Below are positions 33,505-44,406 of a stretch of DNA of 64,000 nucleotides, in pieces. The stretch is taken from positions 10,254,001-10,318,000 of the forward strand of contig JAWHQI010000005.1 of assembly GCA_033032865.1 (NCBI GenBank). The letters are read 5' to 3'. Position numbers and translations under genes: made by a program. The DNA is from Dactylorhiza incarnata. Taxonomy: Eukaryota; Streptophyta; Magnoliopsida; Asparagales; Orchidaceae. The number at the start of each line of letters is the position of its first letter. Position 1 is the stretch's first letter. The notes beneath the pieces were generated by a model. The model searched no databases. It had not been told where the DNA came from and saw only the letters and a program-made list of their open reading frames with translations.

Positions 33505-34759
33505 ATGGCACAAAACAAAGAATATTCTAGCACAAGACCTCCTATATGCAATCTCAGTAAGTTTGCACTATGGAAGGCAAGGATTAGGTTGTACATGAAT
33601 TCTATTGATGAGGAAATCTTCAATGTGATTTTGATAGGACCTCCAACACCAACAATAACAATAAGTGCTGAAGCACCAGTAAACAACAATGTTGTTCCAC
33701 CACCTAAGTGGACAGATGCACAGAAAAAGAAAAGAAGTGCAGATGCAAAAGCAATGAACATTCTAGCACAAACAATGTCTCATGACATTTTTCAGAAAGT
33801 GGTGGAATGTACTTCTGCAAGAGAAATATGGATCTCACTCAACAACATGGTTGAAGGATCAACTGATGAAAGAAAGGACGGAAGATCCCACCTCATTTCT
33901 CAATATGAGAATTTCAAAAAGGGAGAATCTGAAAGTGCAGCTGATATGTACAATAGGCTCAGTCTCATAATCAATGAGCTGAAGACTTTGGATAAAGTGT
34001 TCTCTATCACTGAGATAAATGATAAAATCCTAATGTGCTTCCCCATAACATGGGACTCTAGGATCTGTCCAATCAAGGAAGCCAGAAGCCTTAATGAGAT
34101 CCCAACTGAGATCTTGTTAAGAAAACTAAAATCCTATGAGCAGCTTATCAAAACCAGAGAAGCTGAACAATCTACTTCATCTCCAGCATCCAAGATGGAG
34201 AGAAGCATAGCTTTTCAAGCTGAAGAAGAAGAAAAGGCTACAGAGATGAGGAGTTCATGAGCCTTCTAGCCAAAAGGTTCTACAAGATGGCTAGAAAGGA
34301 TTTTAGAAAGAAGGACTCCAGATCCAGAGAAAAGCCAAGGTATGATAAGTCAAATCCTAAAGAAATTATTTGTTATGGTTGCAGGAAACCTGGACACATT
34401 CTGCCAGAATGTCCAGACAATCAGAAGAAAGAAAAGAGAAAGAAGACAAGAAGCACTCCAACAAGTCTTCCTCCCACAAGAACAAACACAAGGGAAGAGG
34501 ATTTGTATCTGAATCATGGAGTGAAACTGAATCAGAATCTTCATCAAGTTCTTCCGATGATGAAGAAGAATCAAAAGAAAAGGACCGGTGCTTAATGGCC
34601 ATTTATGACTCAAGCTATGAGTCAGATCTTGCATCTTCGTCCAGTTCCAACGATGATGAAGATAATGAAGAAGAAAAGAATTTCTTCATGATGGCTATCA
34701 ATGCCTCAGCAAGCAACTCAGATGAAGAAGAATCAGAAGCAGACAATGATACTGATCAG
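33505..34759 (+). pseudogene. SIRE Gag, first exon
   Basis: It starts at the ATG at 33505. The copia Gag domain is clear (NLSKFALWKARIRLYMNSID, EIWISLNNMVEGS, SQYENFKKGESESAADMYNR). The zinc knuckle CYGCRKPGHILPEC lies at about 34371-34412, followed by a Ser/Glu/Asp-rich tail (SETESESSSSSSDDEEES). Frame changes near 34240 and 34440 break it. The second copy (61187 on) keeps one frame through this whole region, which shows the frame intended. The 3' limit is set at a strong donor-like CAG-GTAATA, treated here as a candidate exon end. Confidence 0.85.
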
Positions 34760-35244
34760 GTAATATCTAATTTTGATTTCAATTCAGTTAAATTCAAAGA
34801 TGAATTCAAAGTTCTTTGCTTAGACTTAATAAAATCTGAGAAGGAAATAATCTCTCTCAGAAATAAGCTAGCTAAAATGAATAAATTAATTGAAGAGAAT
34901 GCTAATCTTAAGAAAGATTTGGCTGCCTCCAGAGAACAAATCATTCTCATTGAGAAGAAACATTCTAAGGCCATGAAATTTGAAGAATCTCTAAATGGGA
35001 GAAGCATCAAACTGATGGACATTACAAGCACAGTAAATGCCAGATTAAGTGGCAAACTAGGCTTGGGTGCATCGTCAAGTGAGCCACCTCTTATTAAGAA
35101 TAACATACTCACTACACCTATAAAATTCATTTATGCTAAAAGCAAAGAGGTTGTAGATGAAAATAAAAACATTTCATGCAAGGCTTTAAAGAATAAGGGA
35201 ATTCAGCAGAATTCATTGAACGGAGCTCGACGAAATCAGACGAA

Positions 35245-35267
35245 TTCGTCGAATGGAGATCGACGAA
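35245..35267 (+). promoter_or_regulatory. Hairpin 1 in gag-pol region
   Basis: TTCGTCGA, a 7-nt loop ATGGAGA, then TCGACGAA: a perfect 8-bp stem. Confidence 0.7.
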
Positions 35268-35328
35268 CTCTGAAGATAGATTTCCTGTATAGTCATTATT
35301 CGAATGGCGCTCGACGAAAGCACATCAA

Positions 35329-35351
35329 TTCGTCGAACGACGATCGACGAA
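35329..35351 (+). promoter_or_regulatory. Hairpin 2 in gag-pol region
   Basis: TTCGTCGA, loop ACGACGA, TCGACGAA: a perfect 8-bp stem with a 7-nt loop. Confidence 0.7.
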
Positions 35352-35578
35352 CTCAGCCCAGTTCGTAGAACAGAAGATATGCAGAAAATTTAAAGAATTC
35401 TTTTTCTTCACATACTTACAATCCTTTCACTGAATGGATAATTCCTCCAAGGAGATATCATCCAAAAGGTTATAAGGACCAGCCTGAAATGTCTTTTATT
35501 TCAGAGTTTTGTGGTAATTCGAAAGGACCCAAGGTAGTCTGGGTCAAAAACAACTAGTTTATTTTTTCTGTTGTGCAG

Positions 35579-36604
35579 GTACACAGCTATCCAAGAAAGA
35601 ATGAACAATGGTATTTGGATAGTGGATGTTCAAAGCACATGACAGGAAACAAGGCCAACCTGAACAACTACAAGGCAAAGCTTGGACCCAAAGTGATCTT
35701 TGGAGACTCCAATTGTGGACAAACCAAAGGCTATGGTCAAATCAAAGTTAGAGCAGTGACCTTCAAGGAAGTAGCATATGTCAAGGGTCTGAAGCACATC
35801 CTCATCAGCATAAGCCAGTTATGTGATGAAAGTTATCAGGTAACTTTCAATCATTCCTTATGTCTTATTACCAATAACAAAAACATTAATGTGTCATCTG
35901 GTATTAGACATGGAAATATTTATTTAGTCAACTTTGACTCTGCCAATTCTAACATTTGCTTATTTAATTCTATAAGTAAAACTAATGAATTATGGAATAA
36001 AAGGCTTGGACACATTAACCTTAGAACTATATCTAAGCTTTCTAAGGACAATCTTGTTAGAGGACTCCCATCTGGTTCATACAAAAAGGAAGGACTCTGC
36101 AGGGCTTGTCAATTAGGTAAGCAAACTAGAAGTAGTTTTAAGTCTTTATCCAAGAGTGATTCACCTAGGATTTTGTACCTACTGCATTTGGACCTTTTTG
36201 GACCTACTACACTACAAAGCTTAGGAGGGAAGCATTACTCTTTAGTGATTGTAGATGACTTCTCAAGATTCACTTGGGTGTTCTTTCTTAGTAACAAGTC
36301 TGACACCTTCAGTGTTCTGACAGACTTTCTCAGGTCCATTAAGATTAAGTACTCTACTGTAGTTGCATTGATTAGAAGTGATCATGGCACTGAGTTTGAG
36401 TCTCTTCTGATGAGAGAATTCTGTGGAAAAGAAGGGATCAGGCAGTGTTTCTCTGCTCCTAGAACTCCTCAACAAAATGGGGTATTAGAAAGGAAAAATA
36501 GAACCCTTATCGAATCAGCAACTACATTACTTGCTGATGCAAACTTGCCACTCTCTTTTTGGGCAGAGGCAGTGAGCACAGCTTATGGGCAAGACAGCCT
36601 ATGA
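35579..36604 (+). pseudogene. SIRE Pol: protease and integrase
   Basis: The protease is marked by WYLDSGCSKHMTG, with catalytic Asp in DSGCS. The pre-integrase zinc part reads LWNKRLGHINLRTISKLS and CRACQLGKQ. The integrase core shows LLHLDLFGPT, RSDHGTEFE and QQNGVLERKNRT (D, D, E). The frame breaks near 36585, where SIRE proteins usually have about 15 more residues before KTAYELL, so a short deletion with a frame change is likely. A stop (TAG 35555) just upstream separates it from gag. Confidence 0.9.
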
Positions 36605-37904
36605 ATTACTTAAGAATAAAAGGCCTAAGGTTAACTATTTTAAGATATTTGGATGTAAATGCTATGTGCATAACAATGATAAGAAGTATCTCTGGAAGTT
36701 TGAAGCAAAAGTTGCTGAAGGCATTTTCCATGGATATTCTCTTTTTAGTAAGGCATATCGAGTTTACAACAAATCCACTCTTAAGATAGAAGAGTCCATG
36801 CATGTATCCTTTGATGAGACTAAAATGTTAATTGAGGAGAGGAACAAGAACATTTTGCAGGTACCAGCTCTATGTGAAGAGCTCAATGGACTAGATCTAC
36901 AAAAAGAATATTCTTTACTTCCATCAACACAAAATCTTGAAGACAGTGAAGAAGAAGATCATCCAGATCTTGTTGATAGCTCAAATCAAGTGACAGCTGA
37001 ACAAATTCCCCAAGTGGATATCATTGCTGAACTAACTCCAAATATTGACCACATCACAGTTAGAGATCATCTAATATCACAAGTGATTGGTGATATTTCA
37101 GCAGGTGTTCAAACTAGGCATCAACTACATCAAAATCAGATGCATACTTGTTTCCTATCACAAGTTGAACCTCAAACCATAAAAGATGCAGAACATGATC
37201 AAAATTGGATTCTTGCAATGCAAGAGGAGCTCAACCAATTTGAAAGGAACAAGGTTTGGGATTTGGTTCCAAGACCAAAAGGCCATCCAGTTATTGGCAC
37301 CAAATGGGTCTTTAGGAACAAGCTTGATGATCAAAGCAATATAGTCAGAAATAAAGCAAGATTGGTAGCTCAAGGATATTCACAGGAAGAAGGCATAGAT
37401 TATGATCAGACCTTTGCTCATGTTGCAAGACTTGAAGCTATAAGGATCTTTCTGGTCTTTGCTGCATTCAGGAAATTCAAGGTATATTAAATGGATGTGA
37501 AGAGTGCATTTCTCAATGGAGACATTAAAGAAGAAGTCTATGTGGAACAACCACCAGGTTTCATCTCTCCAACTCACTCCTCCTATGTATTTAAGCTTAA
37601 TAAAGCTCTCTATGGTCTCAAACAAGCTCCCAGAGCATGGCATGAGGCCTTAGCTAATTTTCTTTTGGAAAACAAGTTCTGTAGAGGCATAGTTGATAAA
37701 ACCTTATTTTTCAGGATACATAAAAATCAAACTCTACTAGTTCAAATATATATAGATGATATTATTTTTGGCTCCACAGATTCAAATTTATGCAAAAGAT
37801 TTTCTAATCTAATGCAATCTCAATTTGAAATGTGTTGTATGGGTGAATTATCATACTTCCTTGGTCTACAAGTGAAGCAAACTCCCAATGGCATATTCAT
37901 ATGA
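36585..37904 (+). pseudogene. SIRE Pol: integrase C-terminus and reverse transcriptase
   Basis: It begins with the integrase tail ([21 protein letters not shown]), then an acidic linker. RT blocks are [71 protein letters not shown] and the catalytic [13 protein letters not shown] at 37488-37490 interrupts RT in the same frame, and a TGA at 37902-37904 precedes the RNase H part. Most catalytic residues remain visible. Confidence 0.92.
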
Positions 37905-38693
37905 CAATCCATGTATGCTAAGGAATTAGTGAAAAGGTTTGGTATGTCTGATGCTTCCACCATGAAAACACCCATGCCCTCAAATGCTGTTGTTGATACT
38001 GATGAATCGGGGAAACCTGTTGATCAAAAAGTAATGAAAACACTCATAATTTATTTAACAGCAGGTAGGCTTGATATAATGTTTGCTACTTGTATTTGTG
38101 CTAGGTTTCAAGTTAACCGCAAAGAATCTCATCTAATTTTATTAACAAGAATTTTGAGATATATAAAGGGTTGTCTTAATCTAGGACTCAGGTATCCAAC
38201 AACATCTGAATTTGAATTAACTGGATTCTCAGATTCAGATTCTGCTGGATGCAGAGTAGACAGGAAAAGCACATCAGGAACTTGTCAGTTTCTTGGTGAT
38301 AGGCTTGTGTCTTGGTTTTGTAAGAAACAAACATTTGTGTCTACATCAACAGCTAAAGCTGAATATATAGCTGCAGGCAGTTGCTGCTCACAGATATTGT
38401 GGATATAAAATCAGCTCATAGACTATGGTGTCAATTTAAATAATTCATTTATATTTTGTGACAATACTAGTGCAATATCTATAGCACAAAATCCAGTTCT
38501 CCATAGTAGGACTAAACACATAGAAATTAGGCACCACTTTATCAGAGATAATGTGGATAAAAATAAAATTTGCTTACAATTCATCTCTACTGATTTGCAA
38601 AGAGCTGATATTTTCACCAAACCCTTGGATGAAAAGAAACATATTTTCTTTATAAATCAGCTAGGAATGATAGATGGAGATTCAATATGCTAA
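37905..38693 (+). pseudogene. SIRE Pol: RNase H
   Basis: The RNase H is marked by GFSDSDSAGCRVDRKSTSG (Asp), STAKAEYIAAG (Glu), FCDNTSAISIAQNP (Asp) and TKHIEIRHHFIRD. The protein should continue QLIDYGVNLNNSF but is cut by TAA at 38406-38408. The native Pol stop is TAA at 38691-38693, after GDSIC. Confidence 0.9.
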
Positions 38694-38722
38694 AAATTAA
38701 ATTTTCTATTTATCCCCTCATT

Positions 38723-38800
38723 TTGTCGAACGGAGATCGACGATACTTAATAAGTCAGGATCGACAAAGACAAGCACGATTGTCGAACAAAGATCGACAA
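38723..38800 (+). promoter_or_regulatory. Hairpins 3 and 4 between pol and ORF3
   Basis: TTGTCGA-ACGGAGA-TCGACGA (38723-38743) and TTGTCGA-ACAAAGA-TCGACAA (38780-38800). Relative to hairpins 1 and 2 the stem has changed on both sides in hairpin 4 and keeps a G-U pair in hairpin 3. Confidence 0.65.
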
Positions 38801-38989
38801 AAATTAATCTTTCGTCGAACGCAGTCAGACGAAGCCCTAAGTCTTTTTGACTTCTGATTATATTAGGTTTAGCCGAACCCTATTCTACGAAAGTGTGTGC
38901 CCTTCTCCGATCTCAATATAATCAAAGTTTCTATCTTATTTCATCTTTGCGCCTGCAGAACTTGCTATTTCCCTCCAGTTCCCTTTGCA

Positions 38990-39012
38990 CTTGATCGCTC
39001 TTTCTTTTGCAG
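38990..39012 (+). promoter_or_regulatory. Splice-acceptor-like site before ORF3
   Basis: GATCGCTCTTTCTTTTGCAG ends at 39012, seven bases before the ORF3 ATG at 39019. The phase is the same as at the pol acceptor, so the donor at 34759 would join to either in frame. Confidence 0.45.
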
Positions 39013-39018
39013 GTAAAA

Positions 39019-41691
39019 ATGGCGATTTCGCAAGCAGTGCTTTCCTCAATGATGTTCTACGCTGGATTCGACATTAATTTCAAGTCTTTTGAACATTCTG
39101 ACCAAGTTTTCCAGGACATTCTTCACCTTTTTGAAGAACAACAACTAAAGAAGATCATGACAACCAGAATCAAACTACCAGTTAGTGAAATCAAGGAATG
39201 GGCTTATACAGTCAAGCCAGAGGACAATACATTATCAGGAACAATATCAGGAAATCAGGTTATTCTAACCCCAGTAACATTATCTGAGGTTTTTGATTTA
39301 GTAAATGGAGATGATGATTTGGAAATCACATCTGATGAATTTAATGCTGCATTGGTTAAAATGGGTTATTCTGGTGGAAACCCTAACCATCTTTTAAAGA
39401 AAAATTTATCTGTGGAATATAAATTTTTGGCTGATGTAGTAGGCAAGGTTTTGCTAGGGAAAACTTCTACCCCTGACTACATAACAAGGCACCAATTTCT
39501 TGTGATGGTGGCCTTGGTTGAGAAAAAGAAAGTCAATTGGGGAATGATCATTTTTGAATCAATCAGGAAGAAGATAAGCAAGGTAAATGTTGGTTATGGT
39601 AGGATTCTGGGAATCTATCTTGAGGAAAGGACCTCCTGGTCTCTCCAAAAATTTTTATTAATGCCAGTAAAAGGCTGACCTCAACCTTGTTTGGAAGATG
39701 GGAAACGGTTATCCCTAAAAGGACTTCTAGAGCAGAACCATCAGATATAGCTTCAGAAGACACCAGGACTATACAAGTCACTCCTCCAACTCTTCAAGAA
39801 GCTTCTCCTGTTGTTTCTCCTCCTCCTCTTCCTTCTCCAGTAACTATTTCTTCTGAAGAAATTCCTCCTCCCAACTCTCCCATTATCCCTTCATCCTGAT
39901 TGCCATCTTCTCCTATTCTTTAGTCTCATCAATCTGAAGAACCTTCATCCTTCAATGACATCCCTTCCCCCATCAACATTGATTCTCAATCACCAACCCT
40001 TCCCCAATCACCCATTATCCCCCAAGATATCTCTCTTCCTCAATCTCCAATCCCCCAAGATATCTCTCGACCTCACTCACCTATTCATCCACAATCCCCT
40101 ATTCATCCTCAATCACGTATCCACCCTCATTGCCCTATTCATCCACCTATAGCTCATGCTACCAACATATCTATCCCAGACTCCATTCCATACTCTTCAA
40201 ACTCAAATCAAGACTTTGTCTACATTGATTTCTCCTCTGCTGCTGACCTAATATATCAGCATCTTGCTCCAAGGCTCAATGATTTACTGGATGAAAGCTT
40301 GCTCCAGTTCTTCAAGCTATTGCTGATCTCTCTGCCAAACTAGCTTCCTTCCCTTCACCCTCCTTGACTGTCCCTTCTTCTAGGGGCCTAGCTTTAGGGT
40401 TTCCTGAAACTAGGTAGGGGGAGATGTCTGATGAAGAAGCTCCAGCTCTCACAGCTCTCAGTGCAGATTCAGTTCAGACAGATTTAGAGATGTCAGATGC
40501 AGTTCTTCCAGCAATAGAAGAAATAAATAATATCTCTATTAATTCATCCATAGATATTACTTATTTGCTTTCCAAGTTTAGTACAATTTTTAGTGGTTTG
40601 CCAGAGTATCAAGGTTACTCAAAGGCAATTATTCATTATACAGCTCCTATTGATAAAGCCATATTGAAAGAATTTGTTAAGAATTTTGAAGTTCCAGTTC
40701 CAGTTCAAGTTCAAGTTTAGTTATTGCAGAAACTCCAGCTCTTCCAGTTCCAGATCAGAATGACAATGCTGAAAAAGTTAATGCTGAGAAAGATATTTCT
40801 AAAACCCTAAAATTGATTGATGCTCTTTATGATAATTTTCCATCATCTGAAGACAGTGATAATGATGATAGTGATGATGATTCTGATGATAGATCATCAA
40901 AGAAAAGAAAAGCTAAGCATATGTCAAAGGCTGCTCCTAAGCCTCCTAACTCCAACAATGACATTCCCTACTATATTCTGTACAATATCACTCTCACCAA
41001 GGATTCTCCTGCTTGGATGAAGATCTCAAGGAATGAAGCAAACAGAAGAAAGAAAATGAAGAAGACTGGTTATTACTCTGACAAACCTGTCAAGTATAAC
41101 CATCCTCCTCCTCCTCCAGCAGCAGGTGCAGCTGGCTCAGCTAAGTTCTCTTCTTCCTCCCAAAGATACTCCTCCCAGCAATCCAAGAGACCAGCTAGTT
41201 CTAGTGGTTCTCAGAGTTCTAGGTCTTCAAGAACTCCCTCAGGCTCCTCAAGATTAATATCCTCGGAGTATAAGCTTCATATATCTGATGGCTCTTCTCA
41301 CAGAATCAAAAATACTCAAGATCCTTCTTATGCTCAAGACAACATTTCTGAGTATAGCCCTTCTTCTCCTAATCCAGAAGAAGAAAGGATATCCCAAATG
41401 GAAAGATTCATAGAATCCATTGCAGTTGCTTAAATCAACAAAGCTAAAGCAGAAGGTAAAGATTACTCCAAATTCTCAACTACGTCAGAGTTCAGTAAGA
41501 AAGAATTTGAAAAATACAAATCTAGAAATATGTTCAATGCTGAAGAATACTTAGAGAAGCACCCAGAAGCTGTGGTTCCTCATACCAAATCTCAAGCCAT
41601 TCTGGGAGCCCAGGATCTCTATATGAGCAAGAAAGAATCAGAAAACCCAAACAGACAAATCATTTTCAAACCTCCCTCTGCAAAGAAGTAA
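39019..41691 (+). pseudogene. SIRE third ORF (ORF3), about 890 codons
   Basis: It starts at the ATG at 39019 (MAISQAVLSSMMFYAGFD). The N-terminal 200 residues look globular, and the part RHQFLVMVALVEKKKVNWG with FESIRKKIS resembles the domain called putative plant transposon protein (PF20167) in plant retroelements, by eye only. Pro-rich repeats follow (PQSPIHPQSPIHPQS), then a Glu-rich part, an acidic run with a basic nuclear-type signal (SEDSDNDDSDDDSDD, KKRKAKH), a Ser-rich stretch and a C-terminal conserved-looking end (EEYLEKHPEAVVPHTKSQ) stopping at 41689-41691. Frames change near 39610, 40300 and 40720, and a TAA lies at 41431. No signal peptide or membrane segment is seen, unlike an envelope protein. 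Confidence 0.6.
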
Positions 41692-41874
41692 AAGGTTTTA
41701 ATCTATTTGGTTTTGTTGTTATTTCTGTTTTATTGTAATTAAACTCAGAGCACTACTTATTTTATCTGCTGAAATGGTTTTTCATTCTGTCAGATATATT
41801 TATGCTTTGCTGTTTTTCTGTTATTTAATATTTGAAATTTGTCAAATAGTATCCTAACCCAAATAGGGGAAGAT
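41692..41874 (+). other. 3' untranslated region and polypurine tract
   Basis: Short AT-rich leader to the 3' LTR. AAATAGGGGAAGA at 41861-41873 is the polypurine tract, one base before the LTR. Confidence 0.8.
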
Positions 41875-43337
41875 TGTTGGAACAACCCTATTACTGATTT
41901 GGGCTAGGATTACTATGTGTTGACTAGGATCAAGTTGACCCCCATTGTTTAGTCTAAGGGTCATAGTTTTAGGCTGATAAGATAGCTAGAACTTAGAATT
42001 CCTCTAAGTTTCTGCATTTGACGAACTCAATACTGGGTTCGACGAACTGCTCTCTGCGTTCGATGAACGGCCTTCTCTCTGCGTTCGATGAACGGCGTGC
42101 TCCAGTTCTCAGCGGCTCAGCGGTCGACAAATTCTTCAGTTCGACGAACTCTATATTAAGATCGACGAACTCCAGTCTGTGTTCGACGAATCTTTATCAG
42201 ATGTTCAGTTCGACGAACTCTTCCTTCAGGTCGACGAAATCTTATATCAAATCGACAAATTTTCTCTCAGATTGTTCAGATCAGTCATTCTATTTCTCTG
42301 AACTTAGTTCATCTATTAGAAAAGACAAGTTTTATACTTCCTTTAATTTTATTCTCTTTCCAATTCCTTCTCCCGAGATAAAATAGTCATTTGGCTTGTT
42401 GGAAAAGGATATAATTTATTATGGAAAAGGAAAGGAATTTAGTTTTGCTGAATCATTGGAAGTTCCAAGAAAAGATTTATTGCAGATTATTTTATTCCTA
42501 TTCAGAGAGATTTTGAAATTCAAATCAGTCCTCTTCTAAAAAGAAAACAGAATACCAAGAAGAAAACAGACATACACAGAGATAGAAAATATCAGTGCTT
42601 CAGTCTAGAGAAAATATTCAAAAAGGAAAAAGAAAAGTTCATCTTCCTCAAGCAGCATCTCATTCTATGAGAACATCTTCAAGATCACTCTCTCAGTCTT
42701 TCTGCTGCAAGTTTCAAATCTTCTATAGAGCAACAATAATCTGAGGAACATCTGTCTCTCAGATTCATCAGCTTATCAAGGAAGATATTTTTATTTCAAG
42801 AGAAAGCTCCATCCTCAAGCTGTCAAGAACTTCAATCAGATAGGTGGAGCTTTACACCATCATCCACTAGAGTCTTCTCTCAGATTGTTGACAGAGAAGA
42901 ACTTCTTAACCTCTCTTATTCCATCTTGTACAGGGTTTTAACTCCCTTCAAAAGTTAACCTCTTGGTGACAGGGCACCTGAACAAAAACCTGTGGTTTGG
43001 TTAGAGTACCTGATCAAAAGCTCTTTGGTGTGTGGACACCTGATCAAAAATCCCTTGGTGCTAGGGCACCTGATCAAAAACCTAGTGGATCCTACCAAGT
43101 GTGGTAGAAGTGTAGACATACCCAGATTTATTGGGGAACTACTATAAAATCCTTGTGTCTTTGTGCCTGTGAATTTCTGTGTTTTGTTGCTGTGCTGTTT
43201 TGTTTTTATTTAGCTTTTATAAGTCACTCAATATACATATATATCACTAATTTAATTCCGCTATAAAATTAAGGGAAAAAGTTTTAATACTATATTCACC
43301 CCCCCTAGAGTAATATTAAGATCTAAACTCTCCTTCA
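41875..43337 (+). repeat. 3' LTR of the SIRE element
   Basis: Matches 31849-33340 throughout with small indels. It lacks about 36 bp near 42315 and has about 20 extra bp near 42720. It ends CTCCTTCA before CATTG. Confidence 0.95.
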
Positions 43338-44406
43338 CATTGTCTAAACATAAAAGAGGCAACTAAACTATCCTAATTATTACAAGCATGCCAAAAAGAT
43401 CAACTGTAAGTTGATTTAAAATAGTAACTAGAAATAAAAGAAATGGGTCCGAAGACCCAACAGCAGCAGTCCAGAAGATCAGGAGCTTTCCATCTCCATA
43501 TTTCATCTTTCTTCATCCTCATGCTCTCCTTCAATCGGCGGTCATGGATGAAGTAGCGTTTACCACCCTGCACCCAGTCTTTCAAGGAAAACGCAAGCAA
43601 TGATGATGAGGGAGAATATGTTATTAATTTCATCATTGTCATCTGCTTTCCCTTCCATGACTGTCTCTCAAAATTACCCAAGAATGAGTCTATAAATTCA
43701 TGCACCTGCAAAGGAATATGTGCAATATTAGAAATTAAAGCAGGAGGGGAAGCAGGAAGGATGAACTTATCAATATCTGCATTATAAGAAGGTTGATTAG
43801 GAAATAAAAAGGAAGAAGAACTAAAAGAATCAAACAAAGGAGGAGTGATCCCGGCTTCACTCCTGGCAGGTTCCACAGAAGACTCCATGCCGGTTGCAAT
43901 AGAATCACTGCAGGCATAATATGAGCAGCTAGGAACTTCGATGATGAGTTGGACCTTCTCCTCCGGTGATGAGGTAGAAACCTCATCACTAAGGAAAATG
44001 TCCTCCTCAGTGCAACTCAGCATAGCTTCAGGCTCCATAGGCTTATCCTGCACATCTAAAAACCCAGCAATAAGAGCATAAGATACATGTATACTGATAC
44101 AAGAAAATATCTGAGTAGAAATAGGACTCAAGATAGAGTCCAATGGGAGTGAAGAAATATCCTCAGATACAGAATCCACGGGAAAGGATGGCACAATGGA
44201 GGAAGAAAACTCCACAATGTCGTCGTAGTGATCAACATCGACGCTGATCGATGCATTCATTGTGCTCCCAAGATGACCCGGGGGCCTAACGTATGTGTCA
44301 TCAGCGATGGAAGGAGCGGTGGCATAGGAAGGCAGTGGAATGGAGATAAGTGTTGGCTCATCATCCTCTCCCAATTGCAATTTCCATTGCTCACAGTCTT
44401 TCAGCA
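43338..44406 (-). pseudogene. Gag-like ORF of Gag-only element, 3' part
   Basis: An open stretch of about 334 codons runs on the minus strand from 44401 to 43400. It starts inside the second zinc knuckle (LKDCEQWKLQ), continues through a Ser/Pro/Asp-rich middle and ends in a Trp- and Cys-rich tail (WRWKAPDLLDCCCWVFG). The first part of the protein lies at 56064-56339, beyond the nested Athila element. The function is probably nucleic-acid binding as a Gag relative. The stop at 43400 looks native. Left of it, 43338-43399 is non-coding and joins 31848. Confidence 0.75.

Larger units (their letters stand above)
34760..35578 (+). other. Candidate translatable intron between gag and pol, 819 nt
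   Basis: It begins GTAATATC after CAG and ends TTTTTTCTGTTGTGCAG, which are good plant splice signals. The length is 819 nt (273 codons), and the same boundaries in the second copy (62430-63248) also give 819 nt. Removing it joins gag and pol in frame. If retained, the frame reads a coiled coil (LRNKLAKMNKLIEENANLKK) and would end at TAG 35555-35557, which both copies share. In this copy an extra TAG at 35366-35368 is a private mutation. Splicing is inferred. Stop readthrough, as reported for another boundary in soybean SIRE1, is the main alternative. Confidence 0.5.
31849..43337 (+). mobile_element. SIRE-type Ty1/copia retrotransposon, 11.5 kb
   Basis: The element has two LTRs (31849-33340, 41875-43337), a tRNA-Met primer site, gag with a zinc knuckle and coiled coil, pol in copia order (protease, integrase, RT, RNase H) and a large third ORF before the 3' LTR. 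The 5-bp target duplication CATTG (31844-31848, 43338-43342) is perfect. Copia order, the long Gag extension and the extra 3' ORF fit the SIRE/Maximus lineage. Stops and frameshifts in gag, pol and ORF3 make it non-functional. The two LTRs differ by several small indels, so the insertion is not recent. Confidence 0.95.

Noticed and set aside
39019..39678. ORF3 as an envelope protein
   Set aside because: No signal peptide, membrane helix or surface-protein features can be read.
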